This document shows, in pieces, positions 19,732 through 27,312 of a stretch of 64,000 bases of DNA. Below the pieces are notes generated by a model. That model had not been told where the DNA came from. It did no database searches and worked only from the letters and a program-made list of their open reading frames with translations. The stretch is from a virus: IMG/VR virus record IMGVR_UViG_3300043410_001892, positions 308,174-372,173 of that record; one strand, 5' to 3'. The position numbers and the translations under genes are program-made. Positions within the stretch are counted from its first letter, which is position 1. Each line of letters opens with the position of its first letter.

Positions 19732-19738
19732 GTACTAA
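19732..19738 (-). promoter_or_regulatory. Candidate TAAATA promoter box of the nrd operon
   Basis: Minus-strand CTAAATA plus C lies 36 nt before the nrdA start. No good TTGACA/TATAAT pair is seen here, so this box is the best promoter candidate for the nrdA-to-pqqA operon. Confidence 0.35.
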
Positions 19739-19801
19739 ACCGATAAAATACAGATTAGATTCCGCCTAAAGACCAGTAAAATCAATAAGATTTAATCATT
19801 T

Positions 19802-19847
19802 AAAATCAAGTTTATCTCTTATCATTTTTGTAATTATACTTGATTTT
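19802..19847 (-). terminator. Possible terminator after tailspike gene
   Basis: A 10-bp inverted repeat (AAAATCAAGT / ACTTGATTTT) with a long 26-nt loop lies 25 nt beyond the tailspike stop. The T tract is short, so this is uncertain. Confidence 0.35.
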
Positions 19848-19872
19848 TTCTAATAAGTCTATCGATTTGGCA

Positions 19873-21459
19873 TTATGATATAGCTGAATATTTGTATGTA
19901 AATATACCCGAATCAGCTGTATATGTATTAAGGTAATTTAATGATATATTGTTATTTAGAACAGAAGCACTAAATTCCAATAATGTACTATTACTAGTTG
20001 TTCCAGTACAAGTGTAATCATCAACAACAGATAACGTTAATGATGTAGGATTTGGCGGAACATATATTGTAATAGTTCCTTGTCTGTTAAGATGATTACT
20101 TTTATAGGAGTAATCGATTGTGTATGTAACATCCCATGATCCAATTGAACCTCCTTCTGAATCAGTTGGAATTGGGAATCTAACTAATGATGTAGAAACC
20201 CCTACTACTGAAATAGTAGTATTAACTGTGTTTGTGCTGTACTCAACATGTCCTACTGCTACTGGGATAAATCTTGGTAAGGACAAAGATGTACTCGCCA
20301 TTGCAATAGCTCTTGATGATCTTAAATTTACAATTGAATTACCAACATCGTTAAAGTAAATTTGTGGATAATACGGCATTGTGTCTAAACCACCGACATG
20401 CTTCATTGATACATTGGCAATTGAGTTGTTAGATCCGTTATCTATAAACACACCTTGTTTAGTAATATCAGTAAACGTAGCATTTGTAATCTGTGTATTA
20501 AATGGTCCATTTGTACTTAAACCATTTCCTAAATTAACTGCAAAGTTACATATTGAAACTGTTAAATTAGTAAATGTGTTATTTGATGCACCAACATCAC
20601 CGTAAACTCCTGAATGATAGTTATTAATGGTAATATTGTTGAATACGTTATTAGATGAATTTTTTAGGTAAACTCCATTATGATCATTAAAGAAACCTGC
20701 AGTCCAACTTCCTGACATTTTTAAATCTTCAAATTTACTATCAGATACATTTGTAGCATTTATACCAGCATTAGTACCATTTGGTGATTTAAGCGTCATC
20801 CCTTGAATTGTAATAAATCTTGGGTTATTTGGTGATTCAAGTGAATCAACATCTGATACAAATCTAAATACGTCACTAGTATGTATATTTTGAATGATTG
20901 TTTTATCTATTCCTGCACCTATGATTGTTGTATAACTTGGTAATACAAGTGCATTAGTAATTTTATAAATACCAGCTGGCAAACGAAGAGTTACACGAGT
21001 TGAAATTCCATCGGCAGTGTTAAGGAATGATTTATTAGCAATTGGATTTGAAAACAATTGGTTAATTGCACGTTGTAGTAATGGAGTGTTATCAACTAAC
21101 CCATCCCCAACTGCACCAAAGTCAGCAGCCGATATTGAGTCATCAAGTTTTGATTGTATTGTTCTTGAAATAGGAAATGCTGCAGACGGACCAGTTACGA
21201 TTGGTGATCCTGCTGTTGCTCTATATGTATAAGGTAATAGAGAAATTAAGTTACCAGTAGTAGATGATATATCGCGTGAGGTTAATATTTTAGTTTTACC
21301 TATATAAGGTGCACCTTCTGCAATAGATCCGTTGCCAATGAACAACTCTTGTGTATCAATTGCCCATCCCATTTCGCCAGACGCTAGTTGCGGAAATCCA
21401 GTTTCGCTATTAGCTTTACCTCGACGTATTTGAATTTTTGAAACTTGGTAAACTGCCAT
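19873..21459 (-). CDS. Beta-helix tailspike, pectate-lyase-3-like
   Basis: 528 aa. Residues 1-60 are a virion-attachment domain (KIQIRRGKANS, GEMGWAIDTQELFIGNG) related to the N-termini of the collagen-like fibres. From about residue 110 the DFGAVGDGLVDNTPLLQRAI signature opens a right-handed beta-helix, with N-rich turns NSSNNVFNN and GASNNTFTNL. Such spikes often depolymerise surface polysaccharide; catalytic residues cannot be assigned here. A C-terminal beta domain of about 130 aa follows. Own late-type box upstream. Confidence 0.9.
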   Translation of the reverse strand: MAVYQVSKIQIRRGKANSETGFPQLASGEMGWAIDTQELFIGNGSIAEGAPYIGKTKILTSRDISSTTGNLISLLPYTYRATAGSPIVTGPSAAFPISRTIQSKLDDSISAADFGAVGDGLVDNTPLLQRAINQLFSNPIANKSFLNTADGISTRVTLRLPAGIYKITNALVLPSYTTIIGAGIDKTIIQNIHTSDVFRFVSDVDSLESPNNPRFITIQGMTLKSPNGTNAGINATNVSDSKFEDLKMSGSWTAGFFNDHNGVYLKNSSNNVFNNITINNYHSGVYGDVGASNNTFTNLTVSICNFAVNLGNGLSTNGPFNTQITNATFTDITKQGVFIDNGSNNSIANVSMKHVGGLDTMPYYPQIYFNDVGNSIVNLRSSRAIAMASTSLSLPRFIPVAVGHVEYSTNTVNTTISVVGVSTSLVRFPIPTDSEGGSIGSWDVTYTIDYSYKSNHLNRQGTITIYVPPNPTSLTLSVVDDYTCTGTTSNSTLLEFSASVLNNNISLNYLNTYTADSGIFTYKYSAIS

Positions 21460-21480
21460 ATAATATATCCTCTTGTTCTA

Positions 21481-21488
21481 TATTTATG
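21481..21488 (-). promoter_or_regulatory. Candidate T4-like late promoter box
   Basis: Minus-strand CATAAATA lies 22 nt before the tailspike ATG. Confidence 0.4.
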
Positions 21489-21501
21489 ACATTTTAGACA
21501 T

Positions 21502-21525
21502 AAAAAAGCCCTGTTTACCAGGGCT
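21502..21525 (-). terminator. Rho-independent terminator
   Basis: Minus-strand stem AGCCCTG / CAGGGCT with a 5-nt loop followed by six Ts, directly after the stop of the 184-aa gene. Confidence 0.85.
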
Positions 21526-21530
21526 AATTA

Positions 21531-22085
21531 TTAAGCTATTGTTAATGTAGTAGCTGATGCTACAGTTGATGTAGATAAATCGAAAGTTATTGTGAATACA
21601 GTTGCAGTTGTATAGCCAGTAGTTACAGGTGATGAAAGTGTTAAACTAGTTCCTGGAGTAACTGAAGAAACAGTAGTTCCTGTAGCAATACCTGGTCCTG
21701 TAACAGTTGCACCAACCATAACTGCAAGTGCAGAAACTGTAGTTAATGTTGAATTACTTGTTGTACCTAAGATATCAGCACCACTAATTCTACGAATACG
21801 TGTTTGTAATTCTGTTGCATCATTAATTGATTTATCCATAACTACGTGAATTAAGCCAGTTGATGCAGCAGGTGCATAGTAAATAAGTGGATTAATTTCT
21901 TTAATTATAGTTTCGTATAAACCATTAGGGTGTTGAGTAGTTGAATCAATATAGCTATCTTGTGCTTGTAGATCAATTGCAGTAGCACCCGTTTTTACTG
22001 TAATCAAATATGCATTTGCATTAGGTGTGTATATGGTTCCTGTTTTTGCAACAGAACCGTTTACTCTAGTAATTGTTTGAGTCAT
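21531..22085 (-). CDS. Putative virion protein, Thr/Ser-rich (184 aa)
   Basis: Beta-rich, with NGSVAKTGTIYTPNANAYLITV at the start (split here after IYTP in most copies of this kind) and a low-complexity C-terminal repeat region (TTVSALAVMVGATVTGPGIA, GTTVSSVTPGTSLTLSS). No enzyme motif. It has its own late-type box and its own terminator, as expected for an abundant structural protein. Exact role unknown. Confidence 0.7.
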   Translation of the reverse strand: MTQTITRVNGSVAKTGTIYTPNANAYLITVKTGATAIDLQAQDSYIDSTTQHPNGLYETIIKEINPLIYYAPAASTGLIHVVMDKSINDATELQTRIRRISGADILGTTSNSTLTTVSALAVMVGATVTGPGIATGTTVSSVTPGTSLTLSSPVTTGYTTATVFTITFDLSTSTVASATTLTIA

Positions 22086-22104
22086 TATAAATCTCCGTTT
22101 GTTG

Positions 22105-22111
22105 TATTTAT
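22105..22111 (-). promoter_or_regulatory. Candidate T4-like late promoter box
   Basis: Minus-strand ATAAATA plus C lies about 20 nt before the 184-aa gene, overlapping the end of the nuclease gene. Confidence 0.4.
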
Positions 22112-22827
22112 CAGTTCATACTGTAATATTGGTCCACGCGATCCCACCATAAATTAACATACTTGTGGAAATCAGAACCTTCTAATATAAATTCCTGATA
22201 CGACGGTTCTCCCCAAATACATGTTGCTAGTTCTGGTGGTTTAACACAAATTAATACAACACCTTTTTCTATATTAGTTTCATGTATCTTATTATGTGCA
22301 GTAGCATAGGCAGCTAATTGTAGAAAGTAGTCCTCAATGTACTCTCTTTTTTTAGGTTTGTTAGATTGTTTATAATCAAGAATTGACGGAACGCCTAAAT
22401 GCAAACCAACTGCGTCAGTTGTACCTGCATATAGTTCTGGATAGTAAAGAGCAACTTCATTACCCCATACTTCATTTACATTCTTTAATCCGTTTTCAAT
22501 AATGTGTTTAGCCATTTTGTGACTTTGATGACTATATGGATTAGAACCTGGTTCTTTTAGAAATCCTTGTTCTACGTAATCCTCAAGAAACTTGTGCATT
22601 CTAGTGCCGCGTCCAGCAGCTTCTGTGGTTATTTGTTGTGCTTTTTCATGGCCGACCCAATTGCGCCATGCTTGTAAAGCAGCTTTGTCTTTTTCTGGTT
22701 TGGTTTCAGAAAGAATAGTGGTTACGGAAGGGACTTTTGAACCGTCTGGGCAAGAATAAAGTCTCTTGCCCTCTACGGATTGTCGGTTTATTGGTATATA
22801 TTGATATCGTTCTGTAAGTAGTTTCAT
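22111..22827 (-). CDS. PD-(D/E)XK superfamily exonuclease
   Basis: 238 aa, RecB/Cas4-like nuclease core: GTRMHKFLEDY (His motif), AGTTDAVG (Asp), SILDYKQSNK (D-x-K), and QLAAYATAHNK (Q-x-x-x-Y). This arrangement is typical of phage single-strand or recombination exonucleases. The gene has a perfect sigma70-type promoter directly upstream, unlike the late genes around it, so expression is probably early or middle. Exact substrate unknown. Confidence 0.9.
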   Translation of the reverse strand: MKLLTERYQYIPINRQSVEGKRLYSCPDGSKVPSVTTILSETKPEKDKAALQAWRNWVGHEKAQQITTEAAGRGTRMHKFLEDYVEQGFLKEPGSNPYSHQSHKMAKHIIENGLKNVNEVWGNEVALYYPELYAGTTDAVGLHLGVPSILDYKQSNKPKKREYIEDYFLQLAAYATAHNKIHETNIEKGVVLICVKPPELATCIWGEPSYQEFILEGSDFHKYVNLWWDRVDQYYSMN

Positions 22828-22833
22828 AGTATG

Positions 22834-22862
22834 ATTATACTACAAATTACATCATGTGTCAA
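22834..22862 (-). promoter_or_regulatory. Sigma70-type promoter (TTGACA-N17-TATAAT)
   Basis: Perfect boxes and 17-nt spacer on the minus strand. The -10 lies only 7 nt before the nuclease ATG, so the transcript would be leaderless or nearly so. Confidence 0.8.
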
Positions 22863-23159
22863 TTACTTATTAAGCCGTCTTTTAGCTGTGCTTTTAGCAA
22901 TACCTGAAAGGTCAGCTTTTGGTTCTTGCATATCTACTGCATTGTCCGGTTGTTGCGGAGCAGTTGTTTTAAGTCTTAATCCAATTTGATCATAACCGTC
23001 AACATATTTTGCTAATTCGGGATCATTGTTAAATAATTCTTCAAAACCGGTACTATCAATAGCAGGAGCAGCACCATTTAAACTTTTATTGATATCTATA
23101 TATGTAAGAGTTTCTGGTGCTTCGCGTCTGTTTGCATCTGCTTGTAACTGACGTAACAT
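22863..23159 (-). CDS. Small protein of unknown function (98 aa)
   Basis: Polar, Ala/Pro/Asn-rich, starting MLRQLQADANRREAPETL and ending in a basic tail (KSTAKRRLNK). A weak FEELFNNDPELAKYV helix lies in the middle. It follows the 329-aa gene by 26 nt. Not recognised. Confidence 0.65.
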   Translation of the reverse strand: MLRQLQADANRREAPETLTYIDINKSLNGAAPAIDSTGFEELFNNDPELAKYVDGYDQIGLRLKTTAPQQPDNAVDMQEPKADLSGIAKSTAKRRLNK

Positions 23160-23185
23160 CAGTTTAAGCGGTTCAAGCGTTTCTA

Positions 23186-24175
23186 CTACTTTTTTTTTGA
23201 GGTTAACATCATACCAAGTTTACGGCTGTACTCAACACTTTCACGTTTTAAACGTCCAGCATCAGGCATTTCTTCTTCTGGATTACCTGGCATTGGAGCA
23301 CCGCCCTCTGGGCTACCTGGAGCAGGAGCACCACCTTCTGGGCCACCTGGCATTGGCGCACCACCTGGAGCAGGAGCACCGCCAGGAGCAGGAGCAGGAG
23401 CACCGCCGGCTGCACCCATAGTATCTGGTTCTTCACCTGATACAATTGACAAACCAGTTGTAAATCCTTGGCGTGCTTGTTCTAAAGCGTTGTAAATTGT
23501 TTCAAATGCAGGACGTACTGCTTCGTTATATCTGTGTGCAACATCGCTACCTGCAATTTGTTTAATTTCGTCTAACAATTCTAAGAACTGTTCTGAACGC
23601 ATTGCAGCAACGTCTTCTAACCATCCAGTTACACGATCAACAATGTCGCGTGTAGCCATAATTACTTCAGCGCGTGTTTCTTCGTTTTCTAACAAGATCC
23701 AGCTGGCTTGTGATTCATTTAAATCATAGCGTAATTTTAATTCTGCAGTTAGTTCACGACGATCTGATTCGCCTAATGAAATTCTACGAATTGCACTATC
23801 AATCCAACTGTCAGGTACTGAACATTTTTCAGCACGTTGACGTAATGTACGTTGTGCATATCCTTCTTGAGTTTTTTGTTTTTTCTTTTTAATCATATTT
23901 TCAACAGGTGTTTTTTCACAGTTTTCACGTTCGTATATTTCTTGATTGATAACATCAAGGAACATACGTGTTTTTTGATATTCTGAATTTTCAATAACTG
24001 TGCTGTAACTTTCGTTCATTTCAAATTGGCTAATTTTAGTACGCAATTTATTACGTGCATCTTCAAGCTGTGCATCTGAAAAGTTTTCTAATTGTAATTT
24101 ATAACCAAAGTTTTTAGCTAAACTTTCGTTTAGTTTCAAACTTGTCATTGGTTGATTTAAATCATTAATTTGCAT
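23186..24175 (-). CDS. Putative head/core protein with Pro-Gly linker (329 aa)
   Basis: Helical N-terminal half, including LNESLAKNFG (residues 14-23) and a Lys-rich KKKKQKTQ near 97. Residues about 245-310 are a low-complexity linker of GGAPAPG/GGAPMPG units. The C-terminus is basic (RLKRESVEYSRKLGMMLTSKKK, broken by a Met-Met). The N-terminus MQINDLNQPMTSLKLNESLAK, read as two parts, is a variant of the internal-protein leader. A perfect minus-strand TATAAATA lies 29 nt upstream. Probably a virion or scaffold component; no homologue recognised. Confidence 0.7.
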   Translation of the reverse strand: MQINDLNQPMTSLKLNESLAKNFGYKLQLENFSDAQLEDARNKLRTKISQFEMNESYSTVIENSEYQKTRMFLDVINQEIYERENCEKTPVENMIKKKKQKTQEGYAQRTLRQRAEKCSVPDSWIDSAIRRISLGESDRRELTAELKLRYDLNESQASWILLENEETRAEVIMATRDIVDRVTGWLEDVAAMRSEQFLELLDEIKQIAGSDVAHRYNEAVRPAFETIYNALEQARQGFTTGLSIVSGEEPDTMGAAGGAPAPAPGGAPAPGGAPMPGGPEGGAPAPGSPEGGAPMPGNPEEEMPDAGRLKRESVEYSRKLGMMLTSKKK

Positions 24176-24203
24176 AATTGGTTCCTAGGTTATTCTTATT
24201 ACG

Positions 24204-24211
24204 TATTTATA
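24204..24211 (-). promoter_or_regulatory. T4-like late promoter, perfect TATAAATA
   Basis: Exact match to the T4 late -10 consensus on the minus strand, 29 nt before the 329-aa gene. This is one of the best examples of the motif in the window. Confidence 0.6.
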
Positions 24212-24653
24212 TAAAAGTTTGGCGAAACAAAAGTAAAATTAATTTCTTATAATGCTTGTATTGTAAGCTATTCTCTTCAAATTTAGTTAATAACACATCG
24301 TGATTACTAAGATCTGTTACAGTATCTAAATTATGTTTAAAAATTAAATTATCATTTGATAACACTGCGTACTTTCTATCTAACTCGTTAATTTCGTAAT
24401 ATTTGGCATAATGCCTGTGGTTGTATGCTTTTGATGCTATCAACGCACTACTTTTAAGATAATATTCATTAATTAAGTCTTTAGTTGTTAAATTATACAT
24501 GCCCCAGTTCAGATTGTCAAGTTGTTTAACAAGAAAATCTTTATAAACTAATGATCCATCAGGCATTACTGATAATGGTAATGTAATTTGTAATTCCTGA
24601 TCAAAATAACTTGCTATTTCTTTGATTACAGTTTTAGATGGATATTTTTTCAT
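24207..24653 (-). CDS. Unknown phage protein (148 aa)
   Basis: Begins MKKYPSKTVIKEIASYFDQE from the ATG at 24653; a TTG 30 nt earlier is an alternative start. Aromatic and charged, with NHRHYAKYYEINELDRKYAV in the middle. The start overlaps the upstream gene by 20 nt. Not recognised. Confidence 0.65.
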   Translation of the reverse strand: MKKYPSKTVIKEIASYFDQELQITLPLSVMPDGSLVYKDFLVKQLDNLNWGMYNLTTKDLINEYYLKSSALIASKAYNHRHYAKYYEINELDRKYAVLSNDNLIFKHNLDTVTDLSNHDVLLTKFEENSLQYKHYKKLILLLFRQTFI

Positions 24654-24843
24654 TTGCAACAACTGTTGGATCTTTAAATCCAATTTTCTTTACTAGACTT
24701 TTATGAATCATTCTTTCAACACAAACTTGTTCACGATTTTCAAGTTGTGATAACTTAACTGGCGTTTGTAATTTTTCTAATAACTTAGCTTCTTCGTTAG
24801 TAGTCCAAATTTCAAAGTCTGATATAAGTTCGTTTATTTTCAT
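24634..24843 (-). CDS. Small helical protein, possible winged-helix
   Basis: 69 aa, MKINELISDFEIWTTNEEAK at the start, matching the internal-protein leader at its first six residues. The middle (LLEKLQTPVKLSQLENREQV) resembles a small wHTH helix-turn-helix, and the end has HKSLVKKIGFKDPTVVANEK. Overlaps both neighbours. Function unknown. Confidence 0.65.
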   Translation of the reverse strand: MKINELISDFEIWTTNEEAKLLEKLQTPVKLSQLENREQVCVERMIHKSLVKKIGFKDPTVVANEKISI

Positions 24844-25286
24844 CTTAATCCGGCAATAGTTAGCATAGCTTCAAGTTCTGCAGATTCACGAACACGTTTT
24901 CCTCTAGCACCTCTTTCAAACTCTTTATCAACTACATCATCAATAAAATCATCGGTAGGATCACCACCAATATCTTTATTTCCTTTTTTGCTAATTAAAT
25001 CTTTTTCACCCATAGCTTCTGAAGTTTGTATATCAGTAGTGTCTATTTCAACATCTGAACCAACTTTAGGTCCAATTGGATCATGCGGGTGAGTATTTGT
25101 ATTATCTATTGATAACACTTCTGGATTGATTGAGAATTTAGTTGGATCGTTTGGTGTAGATTGAAGTGCAGCTAATTGTTCTGGTGGAATAATGACTGTT
25201 GTACCATCTGGTTTAGTTAAAGTAACACCAGATGCATCATTTTTGGTTACTTTGAAATTTTCTTTTACAATTTCATTTACTTTCAT
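24840..25286 (-). CDS. Putative internal virion protein (148 aa)
   Basis: Starts MKVNEIVKENF (targeting-like leader, possible cleavage after VKE). It has an acidic, Asp/Thr-rich middle and ends RVRESAELEAMLTIAGLR. I recall C-terminal motifs of this RESAEL-x-x-ML-x-IAGLR type from other T4-like phage proteins. Overlaps the next gene by 4 nt. Function unknown. Confidence 0.7.
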   Translation of the reverse strand: MKVNEIVKENFKVTKNDASGVTLTKPDGTTVIIPPEQLAALQSTPNDPTKFSINPEVLSIDNTNTHPHDPIGPKVGSDVEIDTTDIQTSEAMGEKDLISKKGNKDIGGDPTDDFIDDVVDKEFERGARGKRVRESAELEAMLTIAGLR

Positions 25287-25308
25287 TTTATTTCTCGGTA
25301 AGTTTCAG

Positions 25309-25545
25309 TTAGAATTTTATTAAAATTGTAACAACAGTCGAAAGTAAACCGGCTACAATTGTAGCAGTTGCTCCTATGATTACTTTGCTCATACTTGATT
25401 GGCTATCTTGTATTTTTGAAGCTAACGTTTCAACTTTTGTTTCAATCACAGTAAGACGTGATTCTAAATTTTGGTATCGTAAAGCACATAGTTCAACATG
25501 GCTTTCTAAGTTTTCTTTTTCTATATCTGTAGGTTTTAGTGACAT
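25309..25545 (-). CDS. Coiled-coil membrane protein, holin-like
   Basis: 78 aa: an N-terminal charged coiled coil (ENLESHVELCALRYQNLESR ... ETKVETLASKI) followed by one C-terminal transmembrane helix (VIIGATATIVAGLLSTVVTI) and a short LIKF end. This layout resembles XhlA/haemolysin-like lysis accessory proteins. A lysis role is inference from architecture. Confidence 0.65.
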   Translation of the reverse strand: MSLKPTDIEKENLESHVELCALRYQNLESRLTVIETKVETLASKIQDSQSSMSKVIIGATATIVAGLLSTVVTILIKF

Positions 25546-25594
25546 CTCATCGCTCCATTGGTCGTTCGGTGAGTTACTCTTGTAACACTAATAT

Positions 25595-26017
25595 TTATTG
25601 CTTTTTATGAAAAACAATATTCTTCAATTTTCCTTCAGTAATAAACACTGCATAGTTTTGATGCATTAATTCATCTAACCCTTGTATATATGGTACTAGT
25701 TCAAAGTCTTGTTTAAGAAAACCAATTGGATCATCATCAACCTCAAAAACATGTTCACGTTCTGTGTAGAAGTCAAATCTCCAAACTCGTATTAGCTGGT
25801 TGGTATCAAACCCAATTAAACTTCCTTTAACCTCAGTGACAATTGGATTAGTACTAAAGTTGATATTAGAACGAATTCCAAGTGTTTGAAGAACAGTATT
25901 AAAGTTCTGTTCTTTCCATCGAGCAGCTTCTTTGCCAGGCTCTGCCCTATATTGCCCGGTATGTGTTATATCAACATACGTGTAAAGTTTATATTCCATA
26001 CTGTATTTAACAGTCAT
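25595..26017 (-). CDS. Phage structural-gene-cluster protein (140 aa)
   Basis: Sequence YTYVDITHTGQYRAEPGKEA and WKEQNFNTVLQTLGIRSNI resemble a conserved T4-like/pelagiphage hypothetical family as I remember it. An in-frame ATG at 26032 lies inside the terminator hairpin of the upstream gene, so I start at 26017; 25999 is also possible. Function unknown. Confidence 0.7.
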   Translation of the reverse strand: MTVKYSMEYKLYTYVDITHTGQYRAEPGKEAARWKEQNFNTVLQTLGIRSNINFSTNPIVTEVKGSLIGFDTNQLIRVWRFDFYTEREHVFEVDDDPIGFLKQDFELVPYIQGLDELMHQNYAVFITEGKLKNIVFHKKQ

Positions 26018-26050
26018 AAAAAAAGGGTTCATAAAAAATGAACCCTTTTT
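26018..26050 (-). terminator. Rho-independent terminator
   Basis: An 8-bp stem GGGTTCAT / ATGAACCC flanked by A5 and T5, with seven Ts at the minus-strand end. It follows the 161-aa gene. Confidence 0.9.
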
Positions 26051-26071
26051 GAATTAATAAACTAGGTTAAA

Positions 26072-26557
26072 TTAAGCTGTTGTAGCCCAAGATAAAGATT
26101 GTCCTGAGAACGCACCGTTACTAATAGTAACTGTAACACCAGCGCCTAAGTTGTCAGCGATGATTTTTTCAGCATCACCCCAAATAGCACCACCTGATGA
26201 TGCAACTGCGTTTGAACCGTCTTCACTGTCGTTTGCAGTGTCATCTGCAATGATTGCAACGAAGTCATTTGCAGTTGGTGGAAATACAGCATAAATTTCA
26301 GCAACTGTTTGTAATGCACGAATTGCAAGGCTATATTTACTCAATGCAGCGTATTGATCACCGTCATTTGAGTTAGTACCATTTTGATATGTTAAGTTAG
26401 TACCAGTAGCGTTAATTTTGATTACACGCAATGTACGTGTGCCAAAGTTAGTAAATTTAAGACCAGTTCCATATGTTTGTTGAACAGACATTTTACCGTA
26501 GTTAGCAGCTACGTTTGTTTTACTGTTTGTCAACGATGCGTCGAATAATGATGGCAT
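26072..26557 (-). CDS. Putative virion decoration or tail protein (161 aa)
   Basis: MPSLFDASLTNSKTNVAANY start, preceded by GAGGAGATAC. Beta-rich, Ala/Gly/Thr-rich, with an acidic loop (ADDTANDSEDGSNAVA). Monocistronic, with its own late-type box and strong terminator, the pattern of a highly expressed structural gene. Precise role unknown. Confidence 0.7.
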   Translation of the reverse strand: MPSLFDASLTNSKTNVAANYGKMSVQQTYGTGLKFTNFGTRTLRVIKINATGTNLTYQNGTNSNDGDQYAALSKYSLAIRALQTVAEIYAVFPPTANDFVAIIADDTANDSEDGSNAVASSGGAIWGDAEKIIADNLGAGVTVTISNGAFSGQSLSWATTA

Positions 26558-26611
26558 GATTTGTATCTCCTCTATTACCATATAACTTACACTCTGTAAG
26601 TATTGTAATAT

Positions 26612-26618
26612 TATTTAG
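26612..26618 (-). promoter_or_regulatory. Candidate T4-like late promoter box
   Basis: Minus-strand CTAAATA lies 55 nt before the 161-aa gene. Confidence 0.35.
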
Positions 26619-26642
26619 CTTTAAGAGTGAAATTATATAGTA

Positions 26643-26891
26643 TTATTTGCTTTCTTGAATACGTTTGATACTACGTTTAAACTTGTTAGTGTCGCTTGAT
26701 TTAATACTGTTAATGAATCTACGTTCTAATTCTATTGCAGTTTCGACATCATAATTTTCTTTAATTAGTTCAATTAGGTTAATTGCACTTTGAATTATAT
26801 TTGAACCTCGACTCTCAATAATTAAGTTTATATCTCTACTAACACCAATGTCGCTAAGTTCTTGTAATATTGATCGTGTACTCTTTTTCAT
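26643..26891 (-). CDS. Small helical protein (82 aa)
   Basis: Helical and basic, with SILQELSDIGVSRDINLIIE near the start and a Lys/Arg C-terminus (SDTNKFKRSIKRIQESK). The ILQE segment gives a possible prohead-protease site. It follows the peptidase gene by 2 nt. Function unknown. Confidence 0.65.
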   Translation of the reverse strand: MKKSTRSILQELSDIGVSRDINLIIESRGSNIIQSAINLIELIKENYDVETAIELERRFINSIKSSDTNKFKRSIKRIQESK

Positions 26892-26893
26892 AA

Positions 26894-27295
26894 TTATTCC
26901 ACTGATGGTTGTTTAAACAGATTAGGATGCATTTTACCCCATTTACGCATAACCACAGCAGCTTGGGCATTAGCTTCGTTTTCGTGTGGACTCCCATCCA
27001 TACCGCTATCTGGTGTTAGTTCGTTATTTAGATCTTGTCGGTAGTGTACTAGTTCATGTGCCAATGTTCTACAAACATCCATAATATGTCTATTTGACAA
27101 AGTAACTGTAATATGATGATTACCGTAACCGCCAAATGAGCGATGTTTTGCACTAATTTTATTACCATCTTGTAAATCAATGTTAGGTAAATTATCTAAC
27201 CCTAATTCACTTGCTGCAAATTCGATAAATTTATCAATAATGCGAGATGCTTTATCACGACTAAGACCTTCTGTTAAAATTTCTTTTACTTTCAT
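26894..27295 (-). CDS. SprT-like zinc metallopeptidase with targeting-like leader
   Basis: 133 aa. LAHELVHYRQDLNNEL contains the zinc site HELVH, and HENEANA about 25 residues later supplies the third ligand Glu. The N-terminus MKVKEILTEGL fits the internal-protein leader with a cut after LTE. This suggests a small peptidase carried in the virion or acting in head maturation; substrate unknown. Confidence 0.8.
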   Translation of the reverse strand: MKVKEILTEGLSRDKASRIIDKFIEFAASELGLDNLPNIDLQDGNKISAKHRSFGGYGNHHITVTLSNRHIMDVCRTLAHELVHYRQDLNNELTPDSGMDGSPHENEANAQAAVVMRKWGKMHPNLFKQPSVE

Positions 27296-27312
27296 ATTAG
27301 TATTTACCTATA